Below, piece by piece: positions 10,616 to 20,332 of a stretch of DNA of 64,000 nt. This DNA is from UBA5336 sp964492485 (GTDB lineage Bacteria; Pseudomonadota; Alphaproteobacteria; Caulobacterales; Hyphomonadaceae): positions 62,001-126,000 of the forward strand of contig CAZBKM010000004.1 in assembly GCA_964492485.1 (NCBI GenBank), written 5' to 3'. A program made the translations under genes and the position numbers. Each line of letters opens with the position of its first letter. The stretch's first letter is position 1. The notes under the pieces are model-generated. The model made no database searches. It saw only the letters and a list, made by a program, of their open reading frames with translations, and was not told the origin of the DNA.

Positions 10616-11068
10616 ATGGGATCGTCGAAATTGCGGGTCGACGGGCGCCACAAGGCGCCCTGGCACCTTTGGGTGGTCGGGCTTCTGGCCGTCGTCTGGA
10701 ACGGCTTCGGCGCCTACGACTACATCATGACCGTGACCGAGGACGCGGCCTACCTCCATGACTTTTCCGCCGAGCAACTCGATTTCTTCAGGTCGATGCC
10801 CGACTGGGTGGTGTTCTTCTGGGCCCTCGCCGTCTGGTCGGGCTTCGTCGCCGCCTGCCTGCTGCTGTTGCGCAGCGGATGGGCCTCGGTCGCCTATGGC
10901 ATCTCGCTTGCCGGCATGGCCGTGTCCTTCGCCCACAACTACCTGATGGCCGGCGGCGCGGAGATCTACGGGGTGGCCGGGATCATCATGACCGTCGTGC
11001 TCGTGGCGGCCGCGGTGGGACAGTTCCTCTACGCCCGGGCCATGCAGCGAACCGGCTATTTGCGCTGA
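10616..11068 (+). CDS. Small membrane protein, four predicted TM helices, function unknown
   Basis: 150 residues. Hydrophobic segments lie at about 17-35 (LWVVGLLAVVWNGFGAYDY), 63-84, 87-107 and 114-138, giving four membrane helices with a short soluble loop after the first. The WNGFGAYDYIMT stretch recurs in uncharacterised alphaproteobacterial membrane proteins; I know of no assigned function. The ATG at 10616 follows AAGAGGG, a usable ribosome-binding site. The gene ends seven bases before the convergent SLC13 transporter. The 161 bases between polA and this gene contain nothing I recognise. Confidence 0.75.
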   Translation: MGSSKLRVDGRHKAPWHLWVVGLLAVVWNGFGAYDYIMTVTEDAAYLHDFSAEQLDFFRSMPDWVVFFWALAVWSGFVAACLLLLRSGWASVAYGISLAGMAVSFAHNYLMAGGAEIYGVAGIIMTVVLVAAAVGQFLYARAMQRTGYLR

Positions 11069-11075
11069 ACGCGGT

Positions 11076-12509
11076 TCACGCCAGGACCGCCGGGGCAATC
11101 GTGATCCCGATCAGCGTGATGATCAGGACGCCAAGCAGATTGACCCGCACTCCGGCGCGCATCATCTGCGCGATGCTGACTTCGCCGCTGGCATAGATGA
11201 TCGCATTCGGCGCGGTGGCCACGGGCAGCATGAAGGCGCAAGACGCGGCCACGGCTGCCGGCGCCAGGAGACTGGCGGCGCTCGCATCGACGGCGGCCGC
11301 CAGGGTCAGCAAGATCGGCGCGAGTGTGGTCATCGTGGCCACGTTCGAGGTCAGTTCGGTCAGAAAGATCACAAGGGTGACCACCGCAGCGACGAACAGG
11401 ATGGGCGGCAGGATGGAGAGGACGGAAAGCTGCGACCCGATCCAGGCCGACAGTCCCGTGGCGCTGACCGCATTGCCGAGGCTGATCCCGCCGCCGAACA
11501 GGATGAGGACCCCCCAGGGCAGACGGACGGCCTCCTCCCATGTCAGGAGCGCGCGGCGTTCTGCGCCGCCCGCCGGGATCAGGAAGGCGGCCACGGCCCC
11601 GGCAATCGCAATTCCCATGTCGGAAACCGCCTGCAGGGCGGGCCAGTCCCAACCCTGCGCCGCGACCGCCTGCTGGAGCGGAACGCGTCCGACCCAGCAG
11701 ACCGCCACCACGCCGAAGAGCAGCGCGACCCGGCGCTCCGCCCCTCGCATGGGTCCCAGACCGGCCTTCTGCCGGTGGACTTCGGCCAGGGCCGCCTGTC
11801 CGCCGGTCAGGTGCGTCACCCCGCGGCTGACCACGAATGCGGCGGCGGGGACGAGCAGCAACATGGCCGGAACCCCGAAGGCCATCCACTGTGGATACCC
11901 GATGACTGCGCCTGTTTCCCGCCGCAGCCAATCGATGGCAATCAAATTTGTCGGTGTTCCCAGCGGGGTCGCCACACCTCCGATCGAGGCCGCATAGCAG
12001 ACCCCCAGCAGCAGCGCGACGACGAAGCGCCCGCTCTCGTCCTTCAGGGCCGCCGCCGCCGAGAGCGCAATGGGCACCATCATCAGGGTCGTGGCGGTGT
12101 TGGAGATCCACATGGAGAGAAGGGCCGTGGCCGCCATGAAACCGAGGATCAGCGCCGCAGGGTGGTCGCCGGTGCGCGCCACCACATTGAGCGCGATCCG
12201 ACGGTGGAGGTCCCATCGCTCGATCCCCAGGGCGATGATGAAACCACCCAGCAGGAGCAGGACGATGGGGCTGGCATAGCCGGCTGCGATCTCGGCCCGG
12301 CTGCCGGCACCCACCAGGGGCAGGATGATCAGGGGCAGGAGCGACGTCGCCGGAATCGGGATGGCTTCCGTCGCCCACCAGACCGCCATCAGCAACAGAA
12401 GGGAGGCCGTACCCCACCCTGCCAGGCCGACGCCGTCGGGCGGACCCGGTATCTGGATCGCCAGCGCGAGGAGAGGCCCGAGCCAGAGGCCGATCTGCTT
12501 TGCCGTCAT
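11076..12509 (-). CDS. SLC13/DASS-family anion (dicarboxylate-type) transporter
   Basis: 477 residues, almost wholly hydrophobic with about a dozen membrane segments. The duplicated SNT signature of divalent anion:sodium symporters is visible as ISNTATTLMMVPIALS (first half) and TELTSNVATMTTLAPILL (second half); the GTPTNLIAI loop supports the family. Such proteins import succinate, malate, citrate, sulfate or similar anions with sodium; the substrate cannot be assigned. It is a single gene in the same orientation as the amidohydrolase 96 bases upstream. Confidence 0.88.
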   Translation of the reverse strand: MTAKQIGLWLGPLLALAIQIPGPPDGVGLAGWGTASLLLLMAVWWATEAIPIPATSLLPLIILPLVGAGSRAEIAAGYASPIVLLLLGGFIIALGIERWDLHRRIALNVVARTGDHPAALILGFMAATALLSMWISNTATTLMMVPIALSAAAALKDESGRFVVALLLGVCYAASIGGVATPLGTPTNLIAIDWLRRETGAVIGYPQWMAFGVPAMLLLVPAAAFVVSRGVTHLTGGQAALAEVHRQKAGLGPMRGAERRVALLFGVVAVCWVGRVPLQQAVAAQGWDWPALQAVSDMGIAIAGAVAAFLIPAGGAERRALLTWEEAVRLPWGVLILFGGGISLGNAVSATGLSAWIGSQLSVLSILPPILFVAAVVTLVIFLTELTSNVATMTTLAPILLTLAAAVDASAASLLAPAAVAASCAFMLPVATAPNAIIYASGEVSIAQMMRAGVRVNLLGVLIITLIGITIAPAVLA

Positions 12510-12605
12510 GGTCCTGAAGCCCCTGCCCCGCTGCGTCCGGCCCGGTTCAGGCCTTGTACGAGTCGTACCGGGCTTCCGGGCAGGAGCAAGGGGGAGACGC
12601 CCGGA

Positions 12606-14345
12606 CTATTCCGCAGCGACGGCGCGTGCCGGTTCGGCGCGCGCCCCGCGTACCAGCCGGCCCGGTCTTGCGGCGGTGGGTTGATCATGATCGATCACCA
12701 CCTCGCCGGCGACCACCGTGGCGGTATAGCCGCTGGCGCGCTGCATCAGTCGCCGCCCTCCCCCCGGAAGGTCATGGATCACATCGGGCGCGTGGAGAGT
12801 CAGCCGGTCGTAATCGATGACGTTCAGGTCGGCGCGGTAGCCCGGCGCCAGGAGGCCCCTGTCGAGGAGACCAACGGCCTCTGCGGTATCGCGACACTGC
12901 CGGCGGACGACATACTCGACCGGCAGCTTCGGACCGCGGGTCCGGTCGCGGGTCCAATGCGTCAGCATCGACGTCGGGAAGGATCCGTCGCAGATCATGC
13001 CCACATGGGCGCCGCCATCCGACAGGCCTGGGACGGTATGGGCACTGGTCAGCATCTCGTAGGAGGGGTCCAATGAGCCTTGCGCATAATTGAGGAACGG
13101 GAAGTACAGCATGCCCCGCCCCTCGTTTTCGAGCATGAGGTCGAGCGCAACCGCCTCGGGCGTGGTGTTCCGGGTGCGAGCCATGTGCGCCAATGTCCGC
13201 TCCGGACCAGGTTCGTAGTCCGGGGGATCGCCCAGAACGAACATCGTCGAGAAATTTCGCAGAACCGCCTTCACGAAGGGATTGTCCGAACGCGGCGTAT
13301 CGGCCAGCAGGCGGGCGCGGACGTCCGGGTCGCGAAGGGCCGCCACGCGCGCCTCCAGCGGCTGGTCGGCGATCTCCTGATAGACGGGACAGGCGCTGAA
13401 CGGGTTGAGAGTCAGTTCGAGCCCCAGGAGCAGGCCGACTGGCCGTCCGCACACCTGTGCCCGGATCGGCAGTCCCTCATTCGCCGCTGCCTCCAGTCCG
13501 CTCAGCAGGTCGCGCCAACCCTCCGGTTTCGCGGCCGACTGGGCCAGGGAGACCGACAGCGGGCGGCCCGAACGTTCGACGATCCGGCGCAGCATCCCTG
13601 CCTCGCGTTCCGGGTCCTCGAAATCGGACACGATCTGCACCACGCCACGTCCCGCCCGGCTCAGCCCCTGGGCGATCCCGATCAGCTCGTCTTCCGCCGC
13701 CGTCAGCGTCGGCGTCGGTTGACCGTCGGAGGTGCGATGATTGAGCGTTCGGGAGGTGGAAAAGCCCAGCGCACCGGCGCGCACGGCCTCTTCCGCCAGT
13801 CTCGACATTTCGGCGATGTCGGCCGCGCTGGCCGGCTCGCGATTGGCGCCGCGTTCTCCCATGACATACACGCGCAAGGCGGCGTGGGGCAGCTGGGTTG
13901 CCAGATCGATGTCGAAACGCCGGGCGTCCAGCCGGTCGAGATAGTCGGGGAACGTCTCCCAATCCCAGGGAAGACCTTGCGAGAGGACCGGGAACGGAAT
14001 GTCCTCCACACCCTCCATGAGCCGGATCAGCCGATCATGATCGGCCGGGCGACAGGGGGCGAAGCCGACCCCGCAATTGCCCATCACCGCCGTTGTCACG
14101 CCATGGAGGGACGAGGGCGAAAGCTGCTCGGACCAGGTGGCCTGGCCGTCATAATGGGTATGGATGTCGACCACGCCGGGCGTCACGATCTGGCCGCGGG
14201 CGTCGATCTCCCTGAGCCCACGCCCCTGCACCTGCCCCACCGCGTCGATACGGCCGCGATTGACGGCGATGTCGGCCTCGCGCGGCGCAGCGCCCGTGCC
14301 GTCATAGACCAGACCGCCGCGAACCACGAGATCGTGGGTTGTCAT
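12606..14345 (-). CDS. D-aminoacylase-like amidohydrolase (N-acyl-D-amino-acid deacylase family)
   Basis: 579 residues. The metal-site motif VTPGVVDIHTHYDGQ, the N-terminal DLVVRGGLVYDGTG and the late LSDGGAHVGMICDGS define the amidohydrolase superfamily branch of D-aminoacylases and dihydroorotase-like enzymes. A C-terminal strand region (ADLNVIDYDRLTL) completes the composite beta-sandwich. It probably hydrolyses an N-acyl-D-amino acid or a related amide in a metal-dependent way; the substrate is not determined. The ATG at 14345 was chosen because GGGAGGA lies just upstream and the protein begins with the conserved strand; a longer open frame upstream lacks family similarity. Confidence 0.85.
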   Translation of the reverse strand: MTTHDLVVRGGLVYDGTGAAPREADIAVNRGRIDAVGQVQGRGLREIDARGQIVTPGVVDIHTHYDGQATWSEQLSPSSLHGVTTAVMGNCGVGFAPCRPADHDRLIRLMEGVEDIPFPVLSQGLPWDWETFPDYLDRLDARRFDIDLATQLPHAALRVYVMGERGANREPASAADIAEMSRLAEEAVRAGALGFSTSRTLNHRTSDGQPTPTLTAAEDELIGIAQGLSRAGRGVVQIVSDFEDPEREAGMLRRIVERSGRPLSVSLAQSAAKPEGWRDLLSGLEAAANEGLPIRAQVCGRPVGLLLGLELTLNPFSACPVYQEIADQPLEARVAALRDPDVRARLLADTPRSDNPFVKAVLRNFSTMFVLGDPPDYEPGPERTLAHMARTRNTTPEAVALDLMLENEGRGMLYFPFLNYAQGSLDPSYEMLTSAHTVPGLSDGGAHVGMICDGSFPTSMLTHWTRDRTRGPKLPVEYVVRRQCRDTAEAVGLLDRGLLAPGYRADLNVIDYDRLTLHAPDVIHDLPGGGRRLMQRASGYTATVVAGEVVIDHDQPTAARPGRLVRGARAEPARAVAAE

Positions 14346-14517
14346 CAGCTGTCCTCCCCTGATGTCCGGGCGCAGGTTCGCGCACCTCCGGGCCCCACTG
14401 GCGGGGACCTTGTCAGCCAGAGAGTGAACCAGGCGCGGAGCGGACGCAATCACGGCGCGCGCGTGACGGCGCGTCAGCCGTGCACGCGGTCAGGCCCGAA
14501 CGTCCTGAAGAGCAGGA

Positions 14518-15804
14518 TCACACCACGCGGAGGCTGCGTCGCGGCTCGGCGTCGCGCGCTCCGAAGCGGCGGATGAACTCGTTCACGCGGGGCACGATCT
14601 CGTTGCGGAACCGGGAGCCGTTGAACACGCCATAATGTCCGACGCCGGGCTGGATGTAGTCGACCTGCATGTCCTCGGGCAGATTCACGCACAGATCGTG
14701 GGCGGCCTGGGTCTGGCCAATACCGGAAATGTCGTCTTTCTCGCCTTCCACGGTCATCAGCGCGACGTCGCGGATCGCTTCCGGCTTCACAAGGCGGCCA
14801 TGGTGGCGGAACACCCCGCGCGGCAGATGATGTTCCTGGAACACGCGCCGGATCGTCTGGAGGTAGAATTCCTCCGTAAGGTCCAATACCGAGAGGTATT
14901 CATCATAGAACTGCCGGTGCTTGTCGACGCTGTCCCCGTCGCCTGCGACCAGATGATTGAAGAACCGCCACTGCGCTTCCTTGTGCCGTGACCAGTTCAT
15001 GTTCATGAAGCTCGAAAGCTGCACGAAGCCTGGATAGACCCGGCGGAACATGCCCGGCCAGGGTCCAGGTACCGTGTGGATCATCGTCTCCTCAAACCAG
15101 GAGAACGGCCGCTCTTCCGCGAGCAGGTTGGGAACGGTCGGCGACCGTCGCGCATCGATGGGCGAGCCCATGAACGTCATCGTGGATGGCCGGGCCGGAT
15201 CGTCATCCTCGCACATCAGCGCGATGGCCGCGAGCACCGGCGGCCCCGGCTGGCAGACGCCCAGCACGTTTGCGCCCGGCCCAAGCCAGGTGAGCATGTC
15301 GCGGATATGGGTGACATAATCGTCGAGATCGAACCGTCCGAGCCAGACCGGTGCCAGCCGGGCGTCGGCCCAATCGGTGATATAGACTTCGTAATCCGGC
15401 AGGAAGGCTTCCACGGTACCGCGAAGCAGCGTGGCGTAGTGACCCGACAGCGGGGCGACGATGAGCAGCCGTTTCTGGGGCGCCGCCGTCTCTCCGCGGG
15501 CACGGCTCAAATCCTCATCATCCCGGCGGAAATGCACCAGTCCGCACCAGGGTGTGGACCATACCGTCACCGGGGTCACGGCCACGTCGACACCGTTTAT
15601 CCGCGTTGACGGAATCTGCCAGTCGGGCTTGCCGTAGTAGCGTGTCGCGCTCTCGAAGACATCGGCCAGGGCGAGGAAAGACCGGCCATACTCCGTATCG
15701 CTGGCCGGGTTGAGGGGATGGTTCAACGCTGCACGCCCGGCTTTCGCGGCGATGCGCAAGGGCGCCATGGCGACGCGGTTCATCTCGACCATTGAATACA
15801 GCAT
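14518..15804 (-). CDS. phaZ: Intracellular polyhydroxyalkanoate (PHB) depolymerase
   Basis: 428 residues, the usual size for the PhaZ1 type of Cupriavidus. It degrades intracellular PHB granules to short oligomers or hydroxyacyl units. The lipase box carries a cysteine nucleophile, GVCQPGPPVLAAI, with the Cys at about residue 184, as known for this family. Other landmarks are NHPLNPASDTEYGRSFLA, FLPDYEVYITDWADAR and the C-terminal GVGHYGVFNGSRF with the probable catalytic His. GAGG upstream of the ATG is the ribosome-binding site. It fits functionally with the 3-hydroxybutyryl-CoA dehydrogenase and propionyl-CoA synthetase encoded at 42.4-45.3 kb. Confidence 0.95.
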   Translation of the reverse strand: MLYSMVEMNRVAMAPLRIAAKAGRAALNHPLNPASDTEYGRSFLALADVFESATRYYGKPDWQIPSTRINGVDVAVTPVTVWSTPWCGLVHFRRDDEDLSRARGETAAPQKRLLIVAPLSGHYATLLRGTVEAFLPDYEVYITDWADARLAPVWLGRFDLDDYVTHIRDMLTWLGPGANVLGVCQPGPPVLAAIALMCEDDDPARPSTMTFMGSPIDARRSPTVPNLLAEERPFSWFEETMIHTVPGPWPGMFRRVYPGFVQLSSFMNMNWSRHKEAQWRFFNHLVAGDGDSVDKHRQFYDEYLSVLDLTEEFYLQTIRRVFQEHHLPRGVFRHHGRLVKPEAIRDVALMTVEGEKDDISGIGQTQAAHDLCVNLPEDMQVDYIQPGVGHYGVFNGSRFRNEIVPRVNEFIRRFGARDAEPRRSLRVV

Positions 15805-15972
15805 GTTTTGCCCTCAGACCACGGAGCGTCCCACGGACGACCATGGACACTTGTGTTGCAGTGCAAAACATAGGCGCATTCGGCAGTTGTGGCAAATCGA
15901 CTCGCCGCTTGGGGTCGCGGGCCGTTGCCGACAGGCCGCGTTCGCCTCTATGACGTGCCCGGGAGCGTCGGC

Positions 15973-16389
15973 ATGAGCGGATACGGACCTTTCGACGGAT
16001 TGGCGCAAGTGGCAGCCGCGCTTGCGACCATCCTGCTGGCTCTGGTCAGCCTCGCCGGCTCCGCACAGCGGCGCGATGCCGTGGCCCTGGCGCAAGCGCG
16101 CGTCCAGGATCTTTGCGAGCTCACCGGCATCACGGACCCCCGTCAGCTGCAGGATGTCTTTGGCCCGCCCGACATGGGCCGTGTCTGGCGTCATGTGACC
16201 ATGGACGACATTGCGCGGGCCAGGCGGCCCCTGGGGCATCTGATCAGCGATGACCGCGTCGATTGGGCCTGTATCGGTGTGGCGGCACTGTCCTTCTTTC
16301 TGGGCGGAGATCTGATGTCGCTCCTCCTTCTGAGCGCGCTCGGCGCACAGCTTGCCGGCTGGGTGCTGGTGATGCGACTGCCGCGCTAA
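15973..16389 (+). CDS. Small membrane protein upstream of dapF, function unknown
   Basis: 138 residues from the ATG at 15973, seven bases after GGGAG. Hydrophobic stretches lie at about 9-27 (AQVAAALATILLALVSLAG) and 101-135 (two closely spaced segments), with a charged central region (DVFGPPDMGRVWRHV). I do not recognise the family. The gene runs co-directionally into dapF, 63 bases away, and could share its transcript. Confidence 0.6.
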   Translation: MSGYGPFDGLAQVAAALATILLALVSLAGSAQRRDAVALAQARVQDLCELTGITDPRQLQDVFGPPDMGRVWRHVTMDDIARARRPLGHLISDDRVDWACIGVAALSFFLGGDLMSLLLLSALGAQLAGWVLVMRLPR

Positions 16390-16452
16390 CTCGTTCGGAT
16401 TTCGCCAAGGCGCGGCTTCCGCTGGCGGCACAGCCCCGTTATTTAGAGGCGG

Positions 16453-17262
16453 ATGAAGGTCTGGAAGATGAACGGGGCCGGTAACGCCTTCGCGGTGTTC
16501 GACGCCCGCGATGCGCTGTTCGAGCCGAGCGCGGACCAGATCCGCGACATCGCGGCCACCATGGCGGCCGACCAGATCATCGCGCTGGAGCGGGACGCGG
16601 AGAAAGACGCCTTCATGCGGATATGGAACGCCGATGGCGGGGAAGTCGCCGCCTGTGGGAATGCCACCCGCTGCGTTGGCCAGTTGCTGCTGGACGAGAC
16701 CGGAAAGCCCCGCGTGCGCATCCAGACGCGCGCCGACATGTTGTGGGCTGAGGCCGCCGGTGACGGCCTCGTCACCGTGGACATGGGGTCGCCCCTGATG
16801 GGCTGGACCGACATTCCCCTGGCCGAGAAAATGGACGTGCGGGGTATCGACCTCAAGATCGGCCCCATGGATGCTCCCTACCTGTCGCGCCCGGCGGTGG
16901 TGTCCATGGGCAACCCCCATGCCGTGTTCTTCGTCGACGATGTGGAGGCCTACGACATCGCCGCGCTGGGCCCGCTCGTCGAATGGCATCCCGTCTTTCC
17001 CGAGGGGGCCAATGTCGGGTTCGCCCAGGTGATCGATCGCCAGACGATCCGCCTTCGGGTCTGGGAGCGCGGCGCGGGTCTGACCAAGGCCTGTGGCACC
17101 GGGGCCTGTGCGGCCCTGGTCTGCGCCGCCCGCGCCGGGCGCACCGACCGGACCGCACGCCTCATTCTGGACGGTGGAGACCTCACCGTGACCTGGCGTG
17201 AGGACACTGACCATGTGCTCATGACCGGTCCGGTGGAACTCGAATACGAAATGGACATCTAG
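16453..17262 (+). CDS. dapF: Diaminopimelate epimerase
   Basis: 269 residues. It interconverts LL- and meso-diaminopimelate for lysine and peptidoglycan synthesis. Both catalytic thiols are visible: Cys68 in ACGNATRC and Cys214 in KACGTGACAALV. MKVWKMNGAGNAFAVFD and VVSMGNPHAVFFVDD are family blocks. GAGGCGG immediately upstream supports the ATG at 16453. It is followed co-directionally by mtaB and ftsY, a conserved alphaproteobacterial order. Confidence 0.97.
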   Translation: MKVWKMNGAGNAFAVFDARDALFEPSADQIRDIAATMAADQIIALERDAEKDAFMRIWNADGGEVAACGNATRCVGQLLLDETGKPRVRIQTRADMLWAEAAGDGLVTVDMGSPLMGWTDIPLAEKMDVRGIDLKIGPMDAPYLSRPAVVSMGNPHAVFFVDDVEAYDIAALGPLVEWHPVFPEGANVGFAQVIDRQTIRLRVWERGAGLTKACGTGACAALVCAARAGRTDRTARLILDGGDLTVTWREDTDHVLMTGPVELEYEMDI

Positions 17263-17310
17263 CCGCTTCGCGATCCGCCATGGCTTGATCTTGTGCGCCG
17301 GGAGCGCGAT

Positions 17311-18612
17311 GTGACCGCCATGACCGTGCCGCACCCCTCGCCTATGGAAGATACCGGCCCCCGCCTGATCACGCTGGGCTGCCGGCTGAACACCTATGAG
17401 TCGGAGGTGATGCGGCGCCATGCGGAGGCCGGCGGTCTGACGGATACCGTCATCGTGAACACCTGTGCCGTGACCGCCGAGGCGGTTCGCCAGGCGCGAC
17501 AGGCGATCCGCCGGACCGCACGGGAGAGGCCGGAGGCTCGAATCGTCGTGACCGGCTGCGCCGCACAGATAGATCCCGACGCCTTCGCCGCCATGCCGGA
17601 AGTCTCGCAGGTGATCGGCAATCACGAGAAGATGCAGCCGGAGACCTGGGCCCGGCACACGACCGATCAGATCCCGCCGCGGATCCTGGTCGACGACATC
17701 ATGTCGGTGCGCGAGACAGCCGCGCATCTCATCGATGGGATGGCCGGACGCGCTCGGGCCTATGTCCAGGTCCAGACCGGTTGCGACCATCGCTGCACGT
17801 TCTGCGTCATTCCCTATGGCAGGGGAAACTCCCGCTCGGTGCCGGCCGGCACCGTGGTCGACCAGGTCCGCACGCTGGCTGAGGCAGGCCATCACGAAGT
17901 CGTGCTCACCGGTGTCGACCTCACCTCATGGGGCCAGGACCTGCCGGGACAGCCGGCGCTGGGCAATCTCGTGCAGCGGATCCTGAAGCTGGTGCCGGAG
18001 CTGGCGCAGTTGCGGATCTCGTCCATCGACGCGATCGAGATGGATGAGGCCCTGATGGAGACGGTTGGCGACCCCCGCCTCGCACCCTTCATGCACCTGT
18101 CGCTGCAGCATGGCGACAATCTGATCCTGAAGCGCATGAAACGTCGCCACAGCCGGGAGCAGGCCATCGCGCTCTGCGGGCGGCTGCGCCAGATCCGCCC
18201 GGACATTGCCCTCGGCGCCGACCTGATTGCCGGCTTCCCGACCGAGACGGAGGACCAGTTCGCCCGGTCCCTCGACCTGATCGATGCCTGCGGGCTGGCC
18301 TATCTCCACGCATTTCCCTACTCACCCCGGCCCGGCACCCCTGCAGCGCGAATGCCGCAATTGGCCCGTGCCGTCATCAAGGAACGCGCGGCGCGGCTGC
18401 GCCAGGCGGGGGCCGCCGCGCTGTCACGCCATCTCGACCGGCATGTGGGCTCCTGCCGCACCGCCCTGATCGAGCGCGGGGCCAGCGCGCGTCTGGCAGA
18501 CTTCTCTCCGGTCAAACTGGACCCCGCGCCACCCGCCGGAGAGGCAGGACGGCCGCTTCGCGTTCGCCTCACCAGCCATGACGGCGCCGTCCTGAGAGGC
18601 GTTCCCGCATGA
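17311..18612 (+). CDS. mtaB: tRNA (N6-threonylcarbamoyladenosine-37) methylthiotransferase, MtaB-type radical SAM enzyme
   Basis: About 433 residues. The N-terminal methylthiotransferase domain has its three cluster-ligating Cys in LGCRLNTYES, VNTCAVT and VTGCAAQ. The radical SAM cluster motif is GCDHRCTFCVIPYGRG. HLSLQHGDNLILKRMKRRHSREQ and GADLIAGFPTETEDQF are further family blocks. The LGCRLNTYE form points to MtaB, which makes ms2t6A at tRNA position 37, rather than MiaB or RimO. I prefer the GTG at 17311 because GGAG lies six bases upstream; an ATG at 17320 is possible. Its TGA overlaps the ftsY ATG (ATGA). Confidence 0.93.
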   Translation: MTAMTVPHPSPMEDTGPRLITLGCRLNTYESEVMRRHAEAGGLTDTVIVNTCAVTAEAVRQARQAIRRTARERPEARIVVTGCAAQIDPDAFAAMPEVSQVIGNHEKMQPETWARHTTDQIPPRILVDDIMSVRETAAHLIDGMAGRARAYVQVQTGCDHRCTFCVIPYGRGNSRSVPAGTVVDQVRTLAEAGHHEVVLTGVDLTSWGQDLPGQPALGNLVQRILKLVPELAQLRISSIDAIEMDEALMETVGDPRLAPFMHLSLQHGDNLILKRMKRRHSREQAIALCGRLRQIRPDIALGADLIAGFPTETEDQFARSLDLIDACGLAYLHAFPYSPRPGTPAARMPQLARAVIKERAARLRQAGAAALSRHLDRHVGSCRTALIERGASARLADFSPVKLDPAPPAGEAGRPLRVRLTSHDGAVLRGVPA

Positions 18613-19763
18613 TCCTCTGGTTCGGCAAGAAGAAGAAGCGCGAGGACCTGCTGGAGGCCGGCCGGGCCATGGAAGCCAACGGCACGGCGGATCCGGCGGC
18701 TTACGCGTCTCCGGACGCCGACGAGACGAACGACGATGCCGCACCGCAGGCCCCGTCAACCTTGCCGTCCGAACCTTCCCCGCCGGACGGACCCGATGCG
18801 GTCAGCGAGGCGGATCCGGTCGCCGAAACGCGCAAGCCCGGCTTCCTCCAGCGGCTGGGTCAGGGCCTGTCACGTTCCTCTGGTCGGCTGGCCGATGGCA
18901 TCGGCGGTGTCTTTACCAAGCGCAAGCTGGACGACGAGACCCTCGAGGCTCTGGAAGATCTGTTGATCTCCGCCGATCTCGGCGCAGGCGTCGCGGCGCG
19001 CGTGACGGCAAATCTCGCAAGGGACCGTTTCGACAAGGATGTGACCCCCGAAGAGATCAAGTCCGCTCTTGCGGCCGAGATCGAGCAGGTGCTGAAGCCG
19101 CGCGAAGCGCTGGTCGATTTCGGCCAGGGTCCGCGCCCGCGCATCGTCCTCTTCGTGGGGGTCAATGGATCGGGCAAGACCACGACCATAGGGAAGATCG
19201 CATCCAAACTCACCGACCAGGGCGCACGCGCCCTTCTGGTTGCCGGCGATACGTTCCGGGCCGCGGCGATCGAACAGCTCCAGGTCTGGGGCGAGCGCGC
19301 CCGTATCCCGGTCCTGTCTAAGCCGACGGGAGCAGATGCCGCAGGTCTTGTCTATGAGGCGATGGAGAAGGCGCGGGCTGACGATCTCGACCTGGTTCTG
19401 GTCGATACGGCCGGGCGTCTGCAGAACAAGTCCGAGCTGATGTCGGAACTGGCGAAGATCGTTCGGGTCTGCCGGAAGCTGGATCCCGACGCCCCCCATG
19501 ACGTGATCCTGGTGCTCGACGCGACCGTGGGACAAAATGCCCTGTCGCAGGTGGAGGCGTTCGGCCAGACGGCCGAGGTGACAGGGCTGGTCATGACGAA
19601 GCTAGACGGCACTGCAAAGGGCGGCGTCCTCGTCGCCATCGCCGACCGCTACGACCTGCCGATCCACTTTGTCGGCGTGGGGGAAAGGGCCGAGGATCTT
19701 CAGCCATTCTCGGCCCGAGCCTTTGCCCGTGCCCTCGTCGGCCTGACCGACCCAGGCGGCTGA
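18609..19763 (+). CDS. ftsY: Signal recognition particle receptor FtsY
   Basis: 384 residues. An acidic, low-complexity N-terminal region (to about residue 70) resembles the membrane-associating A domain. The NG GTPase follows: G1 GVNGSGKTTTIGKIA near residue 180, DTFRAAAIEQL, G3 DTAGRLQNKSELM and G4 TKLDGTAKGG. It docks ribosome-SRP complexes at the inner membrane. It is translationally coupled to mtaB by an ATGA overlap. In many alphaproteobacteria yciB (ispZ) follows ftsY; here yciB lies about 20 kb away. Confidence 0.97.
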   Translation: MILWFGKKKKREDLLEAGRAMEANGTADPAAYASPDADETNDDAAPQAPSTLPSEPSPPDGPDAVSEADPVAETRKPGFLQRLGQGLSRSSGRLADGIGGVFTKRKLDDETLEALEDLLISADLGAGVAARVTANLARDRFDKDVTPEEIKSALAAEIEQVLKPREALVDFGQGPRPRIVLFVGVNGSGKTTTIGKIASKLTDQGARALLVAGDTFRAAAIEQLQVWGERARIPVLSKPTGADAAGLVYEAMEKARADDLDLVLVDTAGRLQNKSELMSELAKIVRVCRKLDPDAPHDVILVLDATVGQNALSQVEAFGQTAEVTGLVMTKLDGTAKGGVLVAIADRYDLPIHFVGVGERAEDLQPFSARAFARALVGLTDPGG

Positions 19764-19847
19764 ACGCTTCCATCTCTCGTCGAATCCATGCACGCTCTCC
19801 GTGCATTGAGCTCACGGGGTGAGCCAGAACTCGTGAGGGGGCGCGCG

Positions 19848-20285
19848 ATGAATTGGGCAGTCAAACTCATGGCCACCCTCTTGCCGGGTCTCGGTCTCGG
19901 CCTGACCGCCGCAGCCGAACCCGCGAGATTCAAACCCGGCGAGTGGTCCTACAACATCGAGATGCGCCTGATGGACCAGTCCTTCGCCGAAGCGAGTACC
20001 GATTGCATGTCGGCCGATGATGCCGGCCTCGATACCCGCGATGTCGTGCGGGAGTTCGCTGGCGGCGCCGACTGTTCCGCGACCGTCGTGCGCGACGTTC
20101 CCGGCTCAGTGACCTTCGTGATGGCGTGCGCGACAGGCCCGATCGACACCGCGCAACTGTCCATGGATTACGAGTCCGAACAGTTCCAGATTGCCGGTGT
20201 CATGGCCAGCCGCGATATGGGCGCGGGCAGCCAGTCGATCGACATGCGGGTTGAGGCGCGCCGCCTCGGCGACTGTAGGCACTAG
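19848..20285 (+). CDS. DUF3617-type periplasmic protein
   Basis: 145 residues. A signal peptide (LMATLLPGLGLGLTAAAEP) precedes a small domain beginning FKPGEWSYNIEMRL, the pattern of DUF3617 proteins, with four Cys in the mature part (in STDCMSADD, GADCSAT, VMACATG and LGDC) that could form two disulfides. The function of the family is unknown. GAGGGG upstream of the ATG at 19848 supports this start over longer in-frame options. It lies 84 bases after ftsY and may have its own promoter. Confidence 0.75.
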   Translation: MNWAVKLMATLLPGLGLGLTAAAEPARFKPGEWSYNIEMRLMDQSFAEASTDCMSADDAGLDTRDVVREFAGGADCSATVVRDVPGSVTFVMACATGPIDTAQLSMDYESEQFQIAGVMASRDMGAGSQSIDMRVEARRLGDCRH

Positions 20286-20332
20286 ATGTGTAGTCGATGG
20301 CCGCACCGGGAGGCTGAGACCTGCCAGGTCGA

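Noticed and set aside
11775..14576. Two long plus-strand frames opposite the SLC13 transporter and amidohydrolase
   Set aside because: Antisense shadows; the minus-strand products match known families throughout.
15240..15270. Cys instead of Ser in the PHB depolymerase lipase box
   Set aside because: Intracellular PhaZ1-type depolymerases use a Cys nucleophile; expected.
15814..17895. 693-codon minus-strand frame opposite dapF and mtaB
   Set aside because: Covers two well-identified genes on the other strand and has low-complexity His/Gly/Arg-rich translation.
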